Assembly: GCA_945873205.1 (NCBI GenBank)
Contig: CAMCCC010000001.1
Span: 62,001 to 126,000 of the forward strand
DNA from: an uncultured bacterium
GTDB taxonomy: Bacteria > Bacillota > Clostridia > Oscillospirales > Oscillospiraceae
Reading direction: 5' to 3'
Length of the DNA: 64,000 nt
The translations under genes and the position numbers were made by a program. The notes under the pieces are model-generated. The model worked only from the letters and a program-made list of their open reading frames with translations. It searched no databases and was not told where the DNA came from. Positions 61,015-64,000 of the stretch are shown here, one piece after another. How positions within the stretch are numbered: the first letter of the stretch is position 1; every line of letters begins with the position of its first letter.

Positions 61015-61761
61015 ATGAAGAGCTTTGGAATCACAGACAAGGGAAAAGTCAGGCAGGACAATCAGGACAGCTTCATTATTGAAAGCTGCACCGCCAGGGA
61101 CTGCCTTATTGTCGCCCTGTGCGACGGTATGGGCGGCGCCAAAGCGGGCGGCCTTGCCAGCCGGCTTTCCAATAAATCCTTCGTTTCCTATATTTATGCC
61201 AAGCTCACCTCCCGCACCAGAAAACCAATTGATTTCAAAACGGTGCTGCAGGCTGCCTGTGCCGAGGCAAACGCTGTTTCCTATGAGTACTCCCAGTTTG
61301 ACGAGGCCTATAAGGGCATGGGCACCACAATTGTGGGCGGTGTGATAAACGAGAACGGGAATGGTTATATTATCAACGTGGGTGACAGCCGGGCCTATCA
61401 TATCTCCCGCCGCACCAACAGCATCTATCAGATCACCCGGGATCACTCCCTGGTGGAGGAGCTGGTGGAGTTTGGTGCCATCACCAAGGAGCAGGCCAAA
61501 AGCCACCCCCAGCGCAATGTGATCACCCGGGCCCTTGGCTCTGAGGCCAGGGTAGAGTCGGATTATTTTGAGTTCACCCTTCAAAGCGGCGATATTCTGC
61601 TGCTGTGTTCCGACGGACTATCCAACATTGTGACTGACCTGGAGATGCTGGACTATGCCAATGAGTATCAGGACCCGGAGCTGCTTTGCCGGGCGCTGAT
61701 GAGCAAGGCCCTGAACCGGGGCGCACGGGATAATGTCACCGTGCTTGCGGTGATGAACTAA
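61015..61761 (+). CDS. prpC: PP2C-type Ser/Thr phosphatase (PrpC/Stp1)
   Basis: DKGKVRQDNQDSF, CDGMGGAKAGGLAS, VGDSRAYHI, SDGLSNIV. Confidence 0.95.
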   Translation: MKSFGITDKGKVRQDNQDSFIIESCTARDCLIVALCDGMGGAKAGGLASRLSNKSFVSYIYAKLTSRTRKPIDFKTVLQAACAEANAVSYEYSQFDEAYKGMGTTIVGGVINENGNGYIINVGDSRAYHISRRTNSIYQITRDHSLVEELVEFGAITKEQAKSHPQRNVITRALGSEARVESDYFEFTLQSGDILLLCSDGLSNIVTDLEMLDYANEYQDPELLCRALMSKALNRGARDNVTVLAVMN

Positions 61762-61782
61762 ACGCCCAGATTGGAGAATCAT

Positions 61783-63459
61783 ATGCCTAACACGGATAAA
61801 TATATCGGCAAGCTGCTGGATGACCGCTATGAGATTCTGGAGGTCATCGGTGAAGGCGGCATGGCCGTTGTGTATAAAGCCCTCTGCCACCGGCTCAACC
61901 GCTATGTGGCAGTGAAGATCATGCGGGATGATATGGCGGCGGATGATGAGTTCCGCCAGCGCTTCTGCGCGGAGTCTCACGCCGTTGCCATGCTTTCCCA
62001 TCCCAATATCGTCGCCGTGTATGACGTCAGCCACAACGACACCATGGAGTACATAGTCATGGAGCTGGTGGACGGAATCACATTAAGACAGTATATGGAT
62101 AAGCGGGGCGCCGTGCCCTGGCGGGAGGCCCTGCATTTCACAAAGCAAATGGCCAAGGCTCTGTCCCACGCCCACGAGCGGGGCATCATCCACCGGGACA
62201 TTAAGCCCCAGAACATCATGCTTCTGAAGGACGGCACCATCAAGATCGGCGATTTTGGCATTGCCGCCCTGGAAAATGAGATGCATGAGGAGAACGGCCA
62301 GGCCATCGGCTCCATTCATTACATCGCGCCGGAGCAGGCCCGGGGCGAACTGCCCGATGCCCGCAGCGACATCTATTCTCTGGGCGTTGTGATGTATGAG
62401 ATGCTCACCGGCAAAAAACCCTATGAGGGGGACAGCATCGGTGAGATTGCTGTCAAACATATGAACGCCGAGGCGGTCATGCCCCGGGACATTGTCCCCG
62501 ACATCCCGGAGGAGCTGGAAGCGATCACCATGAAGGCCATGTGTGCCGACCTGGGGAGCCGCTACCAGTCCGCCAATGAGCTGCTGCAGGCGCTGGAAGA
62601 TTTCACCCAGGCCCAGCTCAAGGCAGAGGAAGCCCCGGAGGAGGAGCCGGTGCCGCCTGTGGTGCCTGTCCGCTCTGTCAGTGAGCTTTCCAAAAAAAAC
62701 TATCAGCTTCGCCGCCGGCGGGCTCACCGGGTGGCCTTTGCCTCCGGCGCTCTGGGCGCCCTGGTGCTCAGCATCGCCCTGTTCGTGTTCCTTTGGGATT
62801 TCTGGCTGTCGGACGTGTTCTCCCCGGCGGAGCGGATTGACCTGCCCAATTTTGTGGGCAGCAATTATCAGAATATCGTCAGCAATGCGGAGCTGGCCTC
62901 TCTCTACCGCTTCAACGTGGTCTACGTCATTGACACCGACACCGAGAGCGGCCTTGTGCTGGGGCAGAACCCGGACCCTGGCCGCAGCATGATGATCACT
63001 CCCGACGGCATCCAGGTGGAGCTTTCTGTCAGCACCGGCATGGTTTTCAATCCCGTGCCCGATGTGATCAACATGGACTACCGGGAGGCTTGTAATCTCC
63101 TGCAGCAGGCGGGTTTCCTGGTGGATATTGAAAACGCCATGTCTGACACGGTGCCCAAGGACTATGTGATCAGCACCAGCCCCATTGCCAATGAGCAGCT
63201 CAGCTCCGGCTCCACCGTGTATGTCACCGTCAGCACCGGGTCCAGCGTGGCCTATGTTCAGATGCCCAACCTGATCGGTTTGTCGGAGGAAGCTGCCATC
63301 TCCAAGCTGGAAAGCTGCGGTCTCAGCTTCGGCAGTGCCGACTATGTCCGCAGCGACCTGAACGCCGGTACCGTCATCGGCCAGAGCATTGACGCCTTTA
63401 CGGAGATTGAAGAACATTCCAAGATCCACCTTCGCGTCTCCTCCGGCCCCGAAAGTTGA
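61783..63459 (+). CDS. pknB: PASTA-domain Ser/Thr protein kinase (PrkC/PknB/Stk1)
   Basis: GEGGMAVVYKA, HRDIKPQNIMLL, KIGDFGIAALE; TM helix; about three PASTA repeats. Confidence 0.96.
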   Translation: MPNTDKYIGKLLDDRYEILEVIGEGGMAVVYKALCHRLNRYVAVKIMRDDMAADDEFRQRFCAESHAVAMLSHPNIVAVYDVSHNDTMEYIVMELVDGITLRQYMDKRGAVPWREALHFTKQMAKALSHAHERGIIHRDIKPQNIMLLKDGTIKIGDFGIAALENEMHEENGQAIGSIHYIAPEQARGELPDARSDIYSLGVVMYEMLTGKKPYEGDSIGEIAVKHMNAEAVMPRDIVPDIPEELEAITMKAMCADLGSRYQSANELLQALEDFTQAQLKAEEAPEEEPVPPVVPVRSVSELSKKNYQLRRRRAHRVAFASGALGALVLSIALFVFLWDFWLSDVFSPAERIDLPNFVGSNYQNIVSNAELASLYRFNVVYVIDTDTESGLVLGQNPDPGRSMMITPDGIQVELSVSTGMVFNPVPDVINMDYREACNLLQQAGFLVDIENAMSDTVPKDYVISTSPIANEQLSSGSTVYVTVSTGSSVAYVQMPNLIGLSEEAAISKLESCGLSFGSADYVRSDLNAGTVIGQSIDAFTEIEEHSKIHLRVSSGPES

Positions 63460-63466
63460 GGCGCCC

Positions 63467-64000
63467 ATGGCAGACGGTGTAATCTCCAAAGCCCTCAGCG
63501 GCTTTTACTATGTCAGTTCCGACGATGGTTTGCTGGAATGTAAGGCCAGGGGCCGCTTCCGGCTGGACGGCACCTCCCCCCTGGTGGGGGACAGGGTCCA
63601 GTGCAGCCTTGACCAGCACGGCAAGGGCCGTATTGACAAGGTGGAGCCCCGGCGCAACTGGTTCATTCGCCCTGCGGTGGCCAACATTGACGCCATGGTT
63701 TTTGTGGCCGCAAACACCACCCCGGTGACGGACCCCTTCCTGGTGGACCGGGTTTCGGTCATCGCGGCGGACGCGGATTGTCAGCTGATCCTCTGCATCA
63801 ACAAGGCGGATATTGACCCCGGCGACGAACTCTATAATACCTTTACTGCCGCCGGCTTTCCCGTGGTGCGCACCAGTGCAGAAACCGGCCAGGGCATGGA
63901 GGAGCTGCGCGCCGCCATCGACGGCAAGATCTGCGCCTTTACCGGGAACTCCGGCGTGGGCAAATCCAGCATCCTCAACAAGCTGCTGCCCGGCGCCGCC
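63467..64000 (+). CDS. rsgA: ribosome small-subunit-dependent GTPase A (partial, cut by window end)
   Basis: Frame open to the window edge from ATG 63467; PRRNWFIRPAVANIDAMVFVAANTTP, NKADID, FTGNSGVGKSSILNKLLP. Confidence 0.93.
   Translation, partial: MADGVISKALSGFYYVSSDDGLLECKARGRFRLDGTSPLVGDRVQCSLDQHGKGRIDKVEPRRNWFIRPAVANIDAMVFVAANTTPVTDPFLVDRVSVIAADADCQLILCINKADIDPGDELYNTFTAAGFPVVRTSAETGQGMEELRAAIDGKICAFTGNSGVGKSSILNKLLPGAA

Overview
This 64 kb window looks like chromosomal core genome of a GC-rich, low-motility-content Firmicute. Gene content and order suggest class Clostridia, perhaps Oscillospiraceae/Ruminococcaceae-like; this is inferred from family recognition only, with no search run. 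About 60 credible protein-coding genes are present, mostly on the + strand, with one tRNA-Thr(CGT) and many intrinsic-terminator-like hairpins. Main blocks: nrnA(partial)-truB-ribF; a PepSY protein; an alpha/beta hydrolase; dut; an orphan solute-binding lipoprotein; ackA and tmcAL (divergent); a complete livJHMGF branched-chain amino-acid ABC transporter; prfA with a YrdC/TsaC-CoaE fusion; an M18 peptidase; tepA-uppP-ftsK; mrnC-rqcH; an orphan SnoaL/NTF2-like gene; a MoxR/DUF58/transglutaminase operon; uvrB-polA-rimI-tsaD-radC; tRNA-Thr; a TetR-like regulator; ybaK-uvrA; recD2-comF-mreB-ispDF; a DUF3343/class-V aminotransferase pair; cdaA-cdaR-rseC-like-yicC-remA-gmk-rpoZ-priA-def-fmt-rsmB-rlmN-prpC-pknB-rsgA(partial). 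I saw no CRISPR array, prophage, IS element, toxin-antitoxin or obvious defence system. I did not find a convincing new multi-gene system. The best leads are smaller: (1) a 17-bp hairpin that pairs with the Shine-Dalgarno of the class-V aminotransferase next to DUF3343; (2) the TsaC-CoaE fusion; (3) a DnaA-box-like cluster in an AT-rich gap away from dnaA; (4) an RseC/MucC-like gene following cdaAR where glmM is usually found; (5) an orphan SnoaL-like gene with its own promoter and terminator.
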